Source of the DNA: Caballeronia sp. LZ062
Lineage (GTDB): Bacteria; Pseudomonadota; Gammaproteobacteria; Burkholderiales; Burkholderiaceae
Length of the DNA: 64,000 bases
Reading direction: 5' to 3'
Assembly: GCF_031450785.1 (NCBI RefSeq)
Contig: NZ_JARTWB010000002.1
Span: forward strand, 2,480,001 to 2,544,000
A program made the position numbers and the translations under genes. Below the pieces are notes generated by a model, which ran no database searches, was not told where the DNA came from, and was given only the letters and a program-made list of their open reading frames with translations. Below, in pieces: positions 18,686 through 27,454 of this stretch. Every line of letters begins with the position of its first letter. Position 1 is the stretch's first letter.

Positions 18686-20734
18686 TCAAGACGCCCCATT
18701 CAATCCCTGCTCGATAGCATCTGCGGCCTTCACGCCAGCGATGTACGGATAACATTGAATATGTACGGCGTCTTTGACGACAAGCTTCTCTTCGACAAAC
18801 TCATCCTCGAAGCTTATCTTCCCGCTGACCCTGCTGAACCGCGCAACGCTCTTATCGATATTGAATCGGTAACCCGGCTGTTCGAGAAGCTCTGCCACGA
18901 AATTGGCCACTGGGCCTGGCAAAGCTGCCGCTCCCGCATTTCCGGCGGGAAATTTTTTTGGAAGCTCCTCGCTCAGCCAACCCACCAGCTCTTCGGACAA
19001 GACGACGACTCCGCTCTCGCTCGCGGTGCCTTTACGGCCACCTATTTGAACCATGGACACGAACTCGGTTGGGAATTTGACCAATATCGGCTGCGCACCC
19101 TGTGCCGTTCCCTTTATCCAAAGGCAACCAGTCATCGGGCGTGCAAATGATGGGTCGATAGGGACTCCAACTCGGCTCAAATCACTCATCAGCTTCTGCT
19201 TGATATCGTTAGAAAACGTATCGTTGAGGCGACCACACCTTTCGAACAATCGGGGATTCGCAAGTGTTCTCCAGCGGACAGTTTTGATTGCTTTCGTTTT
19301 CCATTTTATAAGCGCGACTCCATCGTCAGGGTCGCTACTTCTGCGCATCATGTAGCCATCCGAAACCGGATGGGGCATCCCGAAGGCGCTTACAATATCG
19401 GGTACTGTCTGCACCACCGTGCCGCGGACCACGAGCACTTCGAAATCCTCACTACAGCGCAGCAGGTCGCAAGCAGGTGACATGACAAGTAAAAGCTTGT
19501 CGCCCGTATTGAGCATGCGGGACTCGCTTACTTCTTGGCGCGCGGCGAAATCAAGCCAATGGCGGCAATCCTGCTCCAAGTCTTCAAGCATTGAGAGCGG
19601 AAAGTCGAGCTGGTCGAGAATGTGCTTTTCGCGAAGTACGTCTCCGAAGCGCAGACGCCCCGGCCTTACATTCCATGGGTAAGAAAAAGCCACTTCCGAG
19701 TACAGCTGGAACAGCAAACTTCCCGGCCGAAGTCGTCCGCTAAAGTAGAGCTCGTTCGCGTCCGGAATTGCAGCTCCCGCAGTCGACAGCTCGGGGCGGC
19801 CTCTCGTGCGAGCGGCTAGTGCCTCCGAAAAAAGCCACGAAAGATAATTACCAATATGCTGCTCCTCGGTATTGAGGCGACTGGCTTGCAAAAAAGCCAA
19901 GTCATGCAGCTCAAGCCTTTCGATGTCTTCCATCAGCCCTCGCGCTGCATGCTCGACTGCCTGTTTGAAGGAGTTGAGCATGTTGGACAAACCGCGCGCC
20001 GTTAAATCACCATTGCATTTCTCCCTGAGCTGCTTCGCTGTCCATTCAGCAGTAATCCGTGCTTTATCAACCGCTTGAAAAAACGCACTTCGAATCTTAG
20101 TCGTCTGGCGGAAGCGCTCCAGGTCTGGAACATCCGGCAGGTTGGACGACATCAAAATTACATACCTTTCGAGCGAAGCGCCATCGATTCGCGCTCCCTC
20201 GCTCAGGAGTGCTCCCCATTGCTCGTAGCTTTCGATGATTGCGCCCGCGTACGTCTGTCCACGCTCAAGCTCCGGCACCTGTCCTTTCAAGTTGAAGTCG
20301 AGAAACAGAAGGCGACTCGCCTTGATGTCGTCCTCTGCCTCCTCAACGCTCGGATGAGTTTTGACATCGAAGCCGACGGTATCTCGCAGAAATGTGACCA
20401 ACTCTTCCACAGGAGCCGAAGGAGCACCGGCCTGCGCGTCAAACCCTTGGAAGAGCGCGTTGAGAAAACGATACTCTAGTGGTTTGGCCTTCCATAGCTT
20501 CCACGCGTTTTCGAGGAGGAGCTCGTCGACGAGAAAATCCTCGACAGAGTCAAGCTGTGGAATCTCGGCTCGTAACGCTTCTATCTCAGCTTCAGTCACG
20601 GTGCGCTCGAATCGCGCCGAATCAGTGCCGTCGATTCGCGAAAAATCCAACTTTGTGAAACAGTCATCAACGACGACAACAATTGGCGCGAAGGCACGAA
20701 GCAGGTTGTTATCTACTTGGGCAACGGTGCTCAT
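18686..20734 (-). CDS. Receiver-like protein, partner of the double-GHKL ATPase
   Basis: I do not recognise this 682-residue protein as a named family. The N-terminal 210 residues look like a divergent response-regulator receiver: a hydrophobic strand IVVVVDD with an acidic pair at 23-24, RLLFLDFNL with a candidate phospho-acceptor Asp146, and YVILMSSN with Ser196/197 where the conserved Ser/Thr falls. About 80 extra residues sit between the first strand and the aspartate strand. The other 470 residues have no motif I can name; they contain predicted helical and mixed regions and LVMSPACDLLRC. No DNA-binding domain, nuclease or membrane segment is obvious. Its start overlaps the stop of the GHKL gene by 4 bases (ATGA), so the two are translationally coupled. 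It is the last gene of the putative Ssp-like operon. Confidence 0.6.
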   Translation of the reverse strand: MSTVAQVDNNLLRAFAPIVVVVDDCFTKLDFSRIDGTDSARFERTVTEAEIEALRAEIPQLDSVEDFLVDELLLENAWKLWKAKPLEYRFLNALFQGFDAQAGAPSAPVEELVTFLRDTVGFDVKTHPSVEEAEDDIKASRLLFLDFNLKGQVPELERGQTYAGAIIESYEQWGALLSEGARIDGASLERYVILMSSNLPDVPDLERFRQTTKIRSAFFQAVDKARITAEWTAKQLREKCNGDLTARGLSNMLNSFKQAVEHAARGLMEDIERLELHDLAFLQASRLNTEEQHIGNYLSWLFSEALAARTRGRPELSTAGAAIPDANELYFSGRLRPGSLLFQLYSEVAFSYPWNVRPGRLRFGDVLREKHILDQLDFPLSMLEDLEQDCRHWLDFAARQEVSESRMLNTGDKLLLVMSPACDLLRCSEDFEVLVVRGTVVQTVPDIVSAFGMPHPVSDGYMMRRSSDPDDGVALIKWKTKAIKTVRWRTLANPRLFERCGRLNDTFSNDIKQKLMSDLSRVGVPIDPSFARPMTGCLWIKGTAQGAQPILVKFPTEFVSMVQIGGRKGTASESGVVVLSEELVGWLSEELPKKFPAGNAGAAALPGPVANFVAELLEQPGYRFNIDKSVARFSRVSGKISFEDEFVEEKLVVKDAVHIQCYPYIAGVKAADAIEQGLNGAS

Positions 20735-23205
20735 TTTTTTGGCGTATTCTTAAACGACAACACAAAGGCGTGGTGAACGCCGTCCGTACTCACAGGTCCC
20801 AATTCCAAGGTTGCGTCGTTGTATCCCGCAAATTTTCTTGAAATATACAAACCAAGACCTCTGCCCTCGCCCGGTGGCTTGGTGGTCATGAACGGCACAA
20901 AGAGTTGTGGAACGAGCGTGGGCGGTATTCCCGGCCCATTGTCACGAAACGTAAGAGTACGCTCCTGAGCGTCGATGACGACCTGAATTGACGGGCGCAT
21001 CGACCTATCCGACCGAGTCTTCAGCCAGTAGAACGAGTTTGCAAACAAATTATCGAGAATATTTAAAATCTGACCTCTTTCCACCTTAGCTAACAATGGC
21101 TTCTCGAGGCCAGAAACTTTGAAGTCGATATTATGACGAGTCACTTTATCGGCGTGCACTTCTTGGAACGCTTTGACTAGTTCAACGACGTCCGTACCGG
21201 TCCGCCGTTGTCGCCCCGGGATGCTATATACGTCCAAATTGCGAATCTTCTTCTCAAGAGTCTTTACTTGTGCCTCCAACATGCCCTTAACTGCGGCAGA
21301 TTCAAGAGGTTTATCGCCCTTCAGTAAATTTAAGATGTTAGCTGTTACACGAGCCATCTCGTGCGCGATAAATTCGACTTGCAGTCCTCGCCCCGCTAGG
21401 TCTATGTACTGCTCCATTTCCTGTTCTTGAGCGGCAATTGTCAACTTCGCCCTTTCCCAAGCGTCTTGTATCTCACCAAGCTGATAGATAATCTCGCGAA
21501 TATTGCTATCTTGCTCCGGAAGCTCCCTCTGAAGATTCTTAAGCATTCCTACAGCATCGCGCTGTGACTCGGACATTCTCGCTTCGATTTTGTCGATGCT
21601 ACCGAGGTCCTCCTCTCTCTCCTCATTGTCGATTCTTTCGAGAAAAGGTCGACACACATTTATAAATACATGTCTCAAGAGGCGGCGCAATGCTTCTTTT
21701 TCCACGCAATCTCGAAAGCCTTCCCGGTTCGTCTGGTCTTGAAGCGCTGGGTTGTTGTCGTGGGCGATGCGCAGATAGCCGACAATCTGCGCACGGTTTA
21801 GACGATAACGGGATGCCGACAATGCGTTCCTATCCAGGTCCAGCCAGTCGTCTCCTTGAGCCCCATACGGGTATACACGAAAGCCGTCCCGGTAGACTAA
21901 TAGTCCACCACTCCAATTCGCCACGAACGGTTTGAGCGCACTCCATAGGTCCTTGTCCTCTCGCTGTATCCGCCCGCGATTGAACCACCAAAATTTCGCT
22001 TCAAACGGACCGAGCCGACGCAATCCTCCCTCGACCGCATCGTTGGCGGGAAGCGGGTCATCAGCTTTTGGACGCTTTCCGCGAGTCGGGGCCAAGGTGA
22101 TGCAGCTCTTCAAGTGGTCGCCACTGAACGGGAAAACTTGGCGCTTCCCGAAACGCTTGTAGTTAACGTCAACGACCAACTCCATTGGCGTCCAATCTTG
22201 CGAATTGCTGGCTTGTTGCTCTCGCTCCCGAAAACTGATTGTGCATTCAACGTCCGAGTGCTTGAGCTTCATACTTTCGAACTTCCCGAACTCAACTACC
22301 TCGTCCTGAAGCTTCAACAGAAAAAATCTTGTAGCAAACGAGGAGGCGAATGGGTCCGCTAGCTTCACCAACTGACTATTCGTCAAGCTTTCCAGCTTTT
22401 CTAAGTCCCAGTCGCTCTGCAGGTCACGAATTGTAAGCGTAGTCCCACTTGCCTCGGGGTCCGGCTTTGTGCCGCCGAAGGCCGGCTTGAAGTCAACGTC
22501 TTCAATACCGAGATTGGGGTCCGCGAATATTGGCCGATAGTCCAACCGTAGCACATTCCAGAGAGTTGGGTCCTCCGGCTCACCTCGTTCCGTTTCGGGG
22601 ATTTGCATTCGGGCACGCGCGCCTTGCGGGTCGCTAGTTCTCACGTGTACGCTTCGTCCCAAGCGCATTGCGGCTAAGCGTCCGATACCTTTCTCACCGA
22701 GCACAGGTGCGGAAGCTCCTGAGTTGTCAGCTTGACCTGTCGCTTTCGACGTCTGCTTCTGAAGGAGACGCATAGGTGTTCCGACGGTCAAATAGCACTC
22801 CCGTAACGCGTGCCGAGTCATGCCATGCCCCTTGTCGGCGATGACAATTTTATTGCCTGCGAGGTACGCTTCATCGAGTGCGGTTCTAGCCGCCGCTGAG
22901 GTCGCGGGTTCCGCGAGTGCCTCATAGAATTTCGCACGCATCCTTGCTGGCGCGTCAATCTCGACTAAGGAGTCGACTTTGGCGGTAAAGGCCTCTATGT
23001 CATAGTTGGTTGCGTGGTCATCCAACCAGTCACACAAGAGCCGATATTTTGAATGCTGAAGGGTGATAGACACTTCAAACCGAAGTTCTTTCGAACCAGC
23101 ATCAATCGCATTTTTTGCAAGCTCATACACCGCAACTGCATCCGAGCTTATTAGTTCTGCACCTAATTCGAGCAGTACACGTGCTTTAAAGGTGAACGCC
23201 ATCAC
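20731..23205 (-). CDS. Protein with two GHKL ATPase modules (Hsp90/MutL-like plus histidine-kinase-like)
   Basis: The 824-residue protein has two separate ATP-binding sites of the GHKL type. The N-terminal one resembles Hsp90/MutL: ELAKNAIDAG at 28-37 (N32, D35), IADKGHGMT at 122-130 and GEKGIGRLAAMRLG at 170-183. The C-terminal one resembles sensor kinases: EFIAHEMARV with His615 in an H-box position, an N-box DNLFANSFYWLK, DNGPG at 755-759, FVPFMTTKPPG and GRGLGLYISR near 782. A helical, charged region precedes His615. There is no membrane segment, so any sensing is cytoplasmic. The paired downstream gene supplies a receiver-like domain. By analogy it could transmit a signal from ATPase or DNA sensing to its partner, but that is inference. 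It lies 27 bases downstream of the ATP-pyrophosphatase gene. Confidence 0.72.
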   Translation of the reverse strand: MMAFTFKARVLLELGAELISSDAVAVYELAKNAIDAGSKELRFEVSITLQHSKYRLLCDWLDDHATNYDIEAFTAKVDSLVEIDAPARMRAKFYEALAEPATSAAARTALDEAYLAGNKIVIADKGHGMTRHALRECYLTVGTPMRLLQKQTSKATGQADNSGASAPVLGEKGIGRLAAMRLGRSVHVRTSDPQGARARMQIPETERGEPEDPTLWNVLRLDYRPIFADPNLGIEDVDFKPAFGGTKPDPEASGTTLTIRDLQSDWDLEKLESLTNSQLVKLADPFASSFATRFFLLKLQDEVVEFGKFESMKLKHSDVECTISFREREQQASNSQDWTPMELVVDVNYKRFGKRQVFPFSGDHLKSCITLAPTRGKRPKADDPLPANDAVEGGLRRLGPFEAKFWWFNRGRIQREDKDLWSALKPFVANWSGGLLVYRDGFRVYPYGAQGDDWLDLDRNALSASRYRLNRAQIVGYLRIAHDNNPALQDQTNREGFRDCVEKEALRRLLRHVFINVCRPFLERIDNEEREEDLGSIDKIEARMSESQRDAVGMLKNLQRELPEQDSNIREIIYQLGEIQDAWERAKLTIAAQEQEMEQYIDLAGRGLQVEFIAHEMARVTANILNLLKGDKPLESAAVKGMLEAQVKTLEKKIRNLDVYSIPGRQRRTGTDVVELVKAFQEVHADKVTRHNIDFKVSGLEKPLLAKVERGQILNILDNLFANSFYWLKTRSDRSMRPSIQVVIDAQERTLTFRDNGPGIPPTLVPQLFVPFMTTKPPGEGRGLGLYISRKFAGYNDATLELGPVSTDGVHHAFVLSFKNTPKK

Positions 23206-23232
23206 TTGCCCCTCGGTTTTGATTTTTCTTGT

Positions 23233-24120
23233 TCACAGCTGACAAACTAAGCAGCCTTGGTCATCATCGTCATCTGCCTCTTCGCCGGTATCTGCATCTT
23301 TGAACAGCTCGAGTAGCGTTACATTCTCTCGACGTTCAATTTTTCGCTGCACGCGGATGATATGCTCGGTCCTAATCTGCTCCATACGCGCAGGTTGCTC
23401 TAGCTCTGCCAGACTTTCACCTTGACTCCAGGTGAAGAAATTTCCCGTCTTCTCGTATGGCCGCTCATATTCCTTCGCCTTTTCATACAGGTCGGGATGC
23501 GTCTCCTTGAGCCTGACCCACTCTATTTTTTGCTGGTAAAAGCAGAAATAGCATCCCGAGCGCGTTCTTCCCCATTTGGTGTACGGCGGCATACCGACGC
23601 CGGCGACACGAAGAATTTCTTCAATGTCTCGCAATACCAGTCCCGCGTCAATGAACGGATAGACCGCTTTGATGTTGGGTTTGTGGCTAATGTACCCGGA
23701 GCGGTTCTCGTCTGCCCTTAGGCCCACGTAGTTGATGACTTCGTCATTGCCGCAATACTGCTCAAAAGGTTTCAGTTTGAGCGCTCGAGTGCACCAACGG
23801 CGGTGATTTGAAGGAATCATTCCGCCGTACATCTCATACCAGTGGTCAAAACCTAAGTCTGCGTTGAGTCTTGTGACCGGCTTTCCTAGGTAATTCGAAA
23901 TCTTGTCCAAGAATTCGTACGTTTCTGGCAGTTCCTTGCGCGTATCGCTAAAAATATATTCCATCTCGGGTACCTTGTCTCTCATGAAGAGGGCCAAGGC
24001 GGCACTGTCTTTGCCGCCCGAGAGACTCAAAATGTGCCTAACTCGCTTTTTTTCGACCGTCAATCTCGGCTCCAATGCGCATTTCGTTGGCTTGCAATAC
24101 CTCAGCCAGCGCTTGTGCAA
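23233..24120 (-). CDS. PAPS-reductase-like ATP pyrophosphatase (SspD/DndC-like)
   Basis: This protein of up to 295 residues belongs to the PP-loop ATP pyrophosphatases. The PP-loop is SGGKDS at 34-39, followed by FSDTRKELPETYEFL and the HRRWCTRALKLKPF segment typical of PAPS-reductase-like enzymes. A CYFC pair in RTRSGCYFCFYQQK may bind a cluster or metal. In Dnd and Ssp systems such proteins (DndC, SspD) activate the DNA backbone so that sulfur can replace a non-bridging oxygen. The first ATG gives an 83-base overlap with the ATPase gene; an in-frame TTG nearer the PP-loop is an alternative start. Between the SspC-like and GHKL genes it forms the third step of the minus-strand operon. It could also serve another sulfur- or adenylation-type reaction, but the neighbours favour DNA phosphorothioation. 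Confidence 0.75.
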   Translation of the reverse strand: MHKRWLRYCKPTKCALEPRLTVEKKRVRHILSLSGGKDSAALALFMRDKVPEMEYIFSDTRKELPETYEFLDKISNYLGKPVTRLNADLGFDHWYEMYGGMIPSNHRRWCTRALKLKPFEQYCGNDEVINYVGLRADENRSGYISHKPNIKAVYPFIDAGLVLRDIEEILRVAGVGMPPYTKWGRTRSGCYFCFYQQKIEWVRLKETHPDLYEKAKEYERPYEKTGNFFTWSQGESLAELEQPARMEQIRTEHIIRVQRKIERRENVTLLELFKDADTGEEADDDDDQGCLVCQL

Positions 24121-27100
24121 GCGCTGCCTGCAACATTTCGGCGTCGCCGTTCACCTGCGGTTTCAACGAGGTCAATATCTTGTCAGCCAGCTCTTTCGCC
24201 TTTTTTGAAGAGGCCACGAGCAGCGAGCGTTCTTCACCGCCAAAAGAGGTAATCGTGAAGCTCAAGAAGCGCTCTGTCGCTTCTCGGTGTTGACCCCGCT
24301 CCATCGCAACCTTCAACCACCGCTTGTACCGACCACAAAGCTCCAAAATCACGTCTCGAAACATGGGAAGGCTGTCATCGGCCCAAGACTCCATGGGCCT
24401 TTTAACGATGAGCGTGGCGAGTGAGTCGAGCCAGCGGTCGTCTACAGGAGTAACGTCGACGCATCGGAGCACGAATGCCTTCAGCTCTACGTCAGCTAGG
24501 TCTGCTGCTAAGTCGGCACATTCCCGCTGGAGCTGAGTCCTTACCACAGCCAATGGTCCGGGGATTCCAAATGCACGGCCCAACGTGGCGGCAGCCTCTT
24601 CCTGAAGGCGACGATACGCGCTGCCCAGTTCATTCATTGCAGAACTCAAGCGGCGGACAAAGTCCTTCGCTCCTGCGTCTTGATTGAATAGGGAGGGGAT
24701 TTGTTCACTCAGAAGTTCAATCGGGTCTGTGGCGCGTTTTAGCGTCGAGCGCAGCAATTTGGCGTCGGCCGATACGCTCAAGGTTTCTTGCGCGTACTCT
24801 GGAAGCCGGGCGTACCAGCGGACCATTGCTCGTGACAGTTCAAGGAACGTCGGTGCCGCCGACAGCGACTGGCCAACAGACGCCAGAACCGAGCAATACT
24901 GGTGTTGCAACTTTTCCCCGTGACCAGCGTCGGAAAACTCGCGCAGCTGAAATGCGTCGGGATTCTTGAACATGCGAGCCAAGTGGTCCGCAGTGAGCTC
25001 GAGGACGAGGGTCCCGCGTTCGAATACGGCGCATACGTCACGCTTTGCCAATAGATAACTGACGACCCAAACTGATGCTACGCCCTGCCTGATACCCAAG
25101 GGTGGCAAGCTCAGTTGCTCCAAGATAGTGCGGAAACTTGTCGGCATCGCCGTCCGGAGCAGTGTTTCGATTCTTTGCCAGACGTGTTTCAATGATTCTG
25201 GGGTCGACCAAGGCGCGTTGGCTCGCTCGGTATAGATTCCCGTGTCCCGCAGCAGCGTGGCATAAAGAAGACGCTCTGGAGGGAACTCGACGGTACCGAA
25301 AAGTGCTTCGCCTGGCATATGTGTTGCCATCAATTTTTCAAACAGTCTCTGTCGCGCGAGCACAATCGCGGAGGAGGGGCGGTCCTTATTGATAAGCTCA
25401 TTGACGAGCGTCGGACAATCCGTGAATACGGCGTCAAACATCCACGACGCTGCCTGGCTGACATTCAACTGCGTAGCGCTAGGTACCGGCTCACCCTCGT
25501 AGTGGTAGTCACTTTGTCCGAGGAGCCGGCTCATCACATTGGCTTCGACACGCCGACGTACGTCGGCTAGTGAATTTTCAACGTATCTCGACGTCCAAGG
25601 GTCCAAGGTGCCGTTTTGTGTTGCGGCCTTGACCGACATCCAGCGCGACAATTCGCGAAGTGACGTGAGCGCGCTTTCGCTGAGCTCGATGGACGTCCAA
25701 AGGACCAATGGGCACCCTTTGGTCGATTGAAGCGCCATCGCTCTCTCGCGATGCTCAGAGCGAGACTCATCAACGAGGATGACATTAATCAAGCCATCTG
25801 CATCTGACGAATAATTCGGAAAGTCATCAACGGCCTGACCAACGTTGATTGACACCGTCCGAAATGTCCCCTTCCGGTGGTAATGGCCGCTTGCAACAAC
25901 CGTATTTTCACTCAACAATTTCTGAAGTCCGGCAACCGTGAGGTCACTCGCAGAGTCTCCCGCAACTTCGTAAAGGGCATCAACATTGACGGATTCATTG
26001 ACGGCGAACGCGTACCCTTCACCTCCTGGTGTTTTGAGCAAGATACATCGCTTGCAGCTTTCGTCCAAAGCGGCCTGAATATCAGCCACTGAAAATTTGT
26101 CTGCGAGGGCGAAGGCTATCAAGTCGGGAGTCGCGGCTAGCCGTGCACTGCTCCTCATCAGCTCGAGTACCGATAAAGCTTGCAATACGGAAACCTCGAT
26201 TTCCGACCTCTCACCGGCATCCTCGATAGCGCCTAGAGCAAATTCCCATCTACGTTCGGTGGCCAAATCACGAAATCGCAGGCGGGCGCCCTGTCTCAAG
26301 AACGAAAATAGCTGCTCACTTGAGTACCAGTTCTTCGCGTCGAGAGTTCGCGTCTGAATAAAGTCTCGGAATGCATACGGTTCGTGCCCACGCAGGAATG
26401 CGTGAAACGAGCGCTCGCTCTGTCCCATTCGCTTGGAAACGTGCGCCATTGCCGAAAGCACGACCGGGTGCAGCGGGAAAAGCCTTTCAGCGTGCTCAAA
26501 TAATTTATTGTCAGCTTCGCCGGAGCTACGAAGAAGCCCGAGCGTGAGAGCGCGCTTATAGTTTGCGCGCGCCGTCCGTTGAATAGACTGCACCCTCGTC
26601 ACTGACGCCGGCGCCGCAAGCGCGTGAGCAGCAAAATGTGCGTAGCGTTGCACAGGCTCATCAAACGCGACCTCATCGAAACGGCCGGATATCTTATGCC
26701 ACTCATCCGATGCGGTGCGGCCGACGCCTTTGGCGTAGTCGGCGAGGTGCTGGTGGAGCATCGTCACCACAAACAACGATGCATCGTCGCCTCGGCAGGC
26801 TAATTCCGCGACCTGCTGCAAAACCATGAGGTCGCCCTCCGCGGGCCATAGCGTCGCGTGCTCGACAAATTTTCCAAGTTCGTCGATGAGGAGGAGTACG
26901 CCACCATAGCCTTGTTCCTGGGCGCAGGAAATCAAATCCAATAGAAGAGAATTGGATGCCGAGTTCAGCCGCTGGCCTTTATAAGTTCCTTGCTCTAAGT
27001 CAATTGCCTTGACCACTTTGGTTGCGCCACGATGGTCCGTCCACGTCTGCAGTGTCTCTTTCGCGCTCTTGGCAATAGCGGAACCGAGAGACGTACGTGA

Positions 27101-27454
27101 ACCACCGACTGCGAGTGGAAGCAGGTTGCTTCCTGGGCGGAAGAGTGCGGCGACATGTGGGGCTCGCTCGGAAAGGGCGCCAAAAACGTTGCGTGCCGCC
27201 TTTGGCCCGGCCAAAAGGCGCGAAAGCAGTAACGCCAGAGCAGATTTACCGCTGCCGTACGGGCCAATAATCTTCCAAGCTCTTTGCTTGCCCTGCGTCT
27301 TTACACCGGTACCAATTTGAGTCAGCGCAGAAATTACTGCCGGAGTAAGCATATAGCCGTCAAGGGCGTCCTTGTCATGCAAGTCGCGCTCGAGGGAAAT
27401 CGACCGGCTGAAATGGCGGTCAAGAAGCAGATGAGTCGCAATAGGCTCAGACAT
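24038..27454 (-). CDS. Large P-loop ATPase (SspC-like)
   Basis: A 1138-residue cytoplasmic ATPase. Walker A is GPYGSGKS at 64-71 and Walker B is VLLLIDELGKF with D191/E192, both in an N-terminal domain that starts soon after the first residue, as in the BrxC/SspC kind of defence ATPase. The remaining 900 residues are mostly helical with no catalytic motif I can name. It overlaps the stop of the DUF4007 gene by 8 bases and its own stop overlaps the pyrophosphatase gene. In SspBCD systems the ATPase SspC works with the nickase SspB and with SspD. I assign SspC by position and layout, not by a sequence comparison. It is distinct from the BrxC of the BREX operon at 51.7-55.1 kb. Confidence 0.7.
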   Translation of the reverse strand: MSEPIATHLLLDRHFSRSISLERDLHDKDALDGYMLTPAVISALTQIGTGVKTQGKQRAWKIIGPYGSGKSALALLLSRLLAGPKAARNVFGALSERAPHVAALFRPGSNLLPLAVGGSRTSLGSAIAKSAKETLQTWTDHRGATKVVKAIDLEQGTYKGQRLNSASNSLLLDLISCAQEQGYGGVLLLIDELGKFVEHATLWPAEGDLMVLQQVAELACRGDDASLFVVTMLHQHLADYAKGVGRTASDEWHKISGRFDEVAFDEPVQRYAHFAAHALAAPASVTRVQSIQRTARANYKRALTLGLLRSSGEADNKLFEHAERLFPLHPVVLSAMAHVSKRMGQSERSFHAFLRGHEPYAFRDFIQTRTLDAKNWYSSEQLFSFLRQGARLRFRDLATERRWEFALGAIEDAGERSEIEVSVLQALSVLELMRSSARLAATPDLIAFALADKFSVADIQAALDESCKRCILLKTPGGEGYAFAVNESVNVDALYEVAGDSASDLTVAGLQKLLSENTVVASGHYHRKGTFRTVSINVGQAVDDFPNYSSDADGLINVILVDESRSEHRERAMALQSTKGCPLVLWTSIELSESALTSLRELSRWMSVKAATQNGTLDPWTSRYVENSLADVRRRVEANVMSRLLGQSDYHYEGEPVPSATQLNVSQAASWMFDAVFTDCPTLVNELINKDRPSSAIVLARQRLFEKLMATHMPGEALFGTVEFPPERLLYATLLRDTGIYTERANAPWSTPESLKHVWQRIETLLRTAMPTSFRTILEQLSLPPLGIRQGVASVWVVSYLLAKRDVCAVFERGTLVLELTADHLARMFKNPDAFQLREFSDAGHGEKLQHQYCSVLASVGQSLSAAPTFLELSRAMVRWYARLPEYAQETLSVSADAKLLRSTLKRATDPIELLSEQIPSLFNQDAGAKDFVRRLSSAMNELGSAYRRLQEEAAATLGRAFGIPGPLAVVRTQLQRECADLAADLADVELKAFVLRCVDVTPVDDRWLDSLATLIVKRPMESWADDSLPMFRDVILELCGRYKRWLKVAMERGQHREATERFLSFTITSFGGEERSLLVASSKKAKELADKILTSLKPQVNGDAEMLQAALAQALAEVLQANEMRIGAEIDGRKKAS

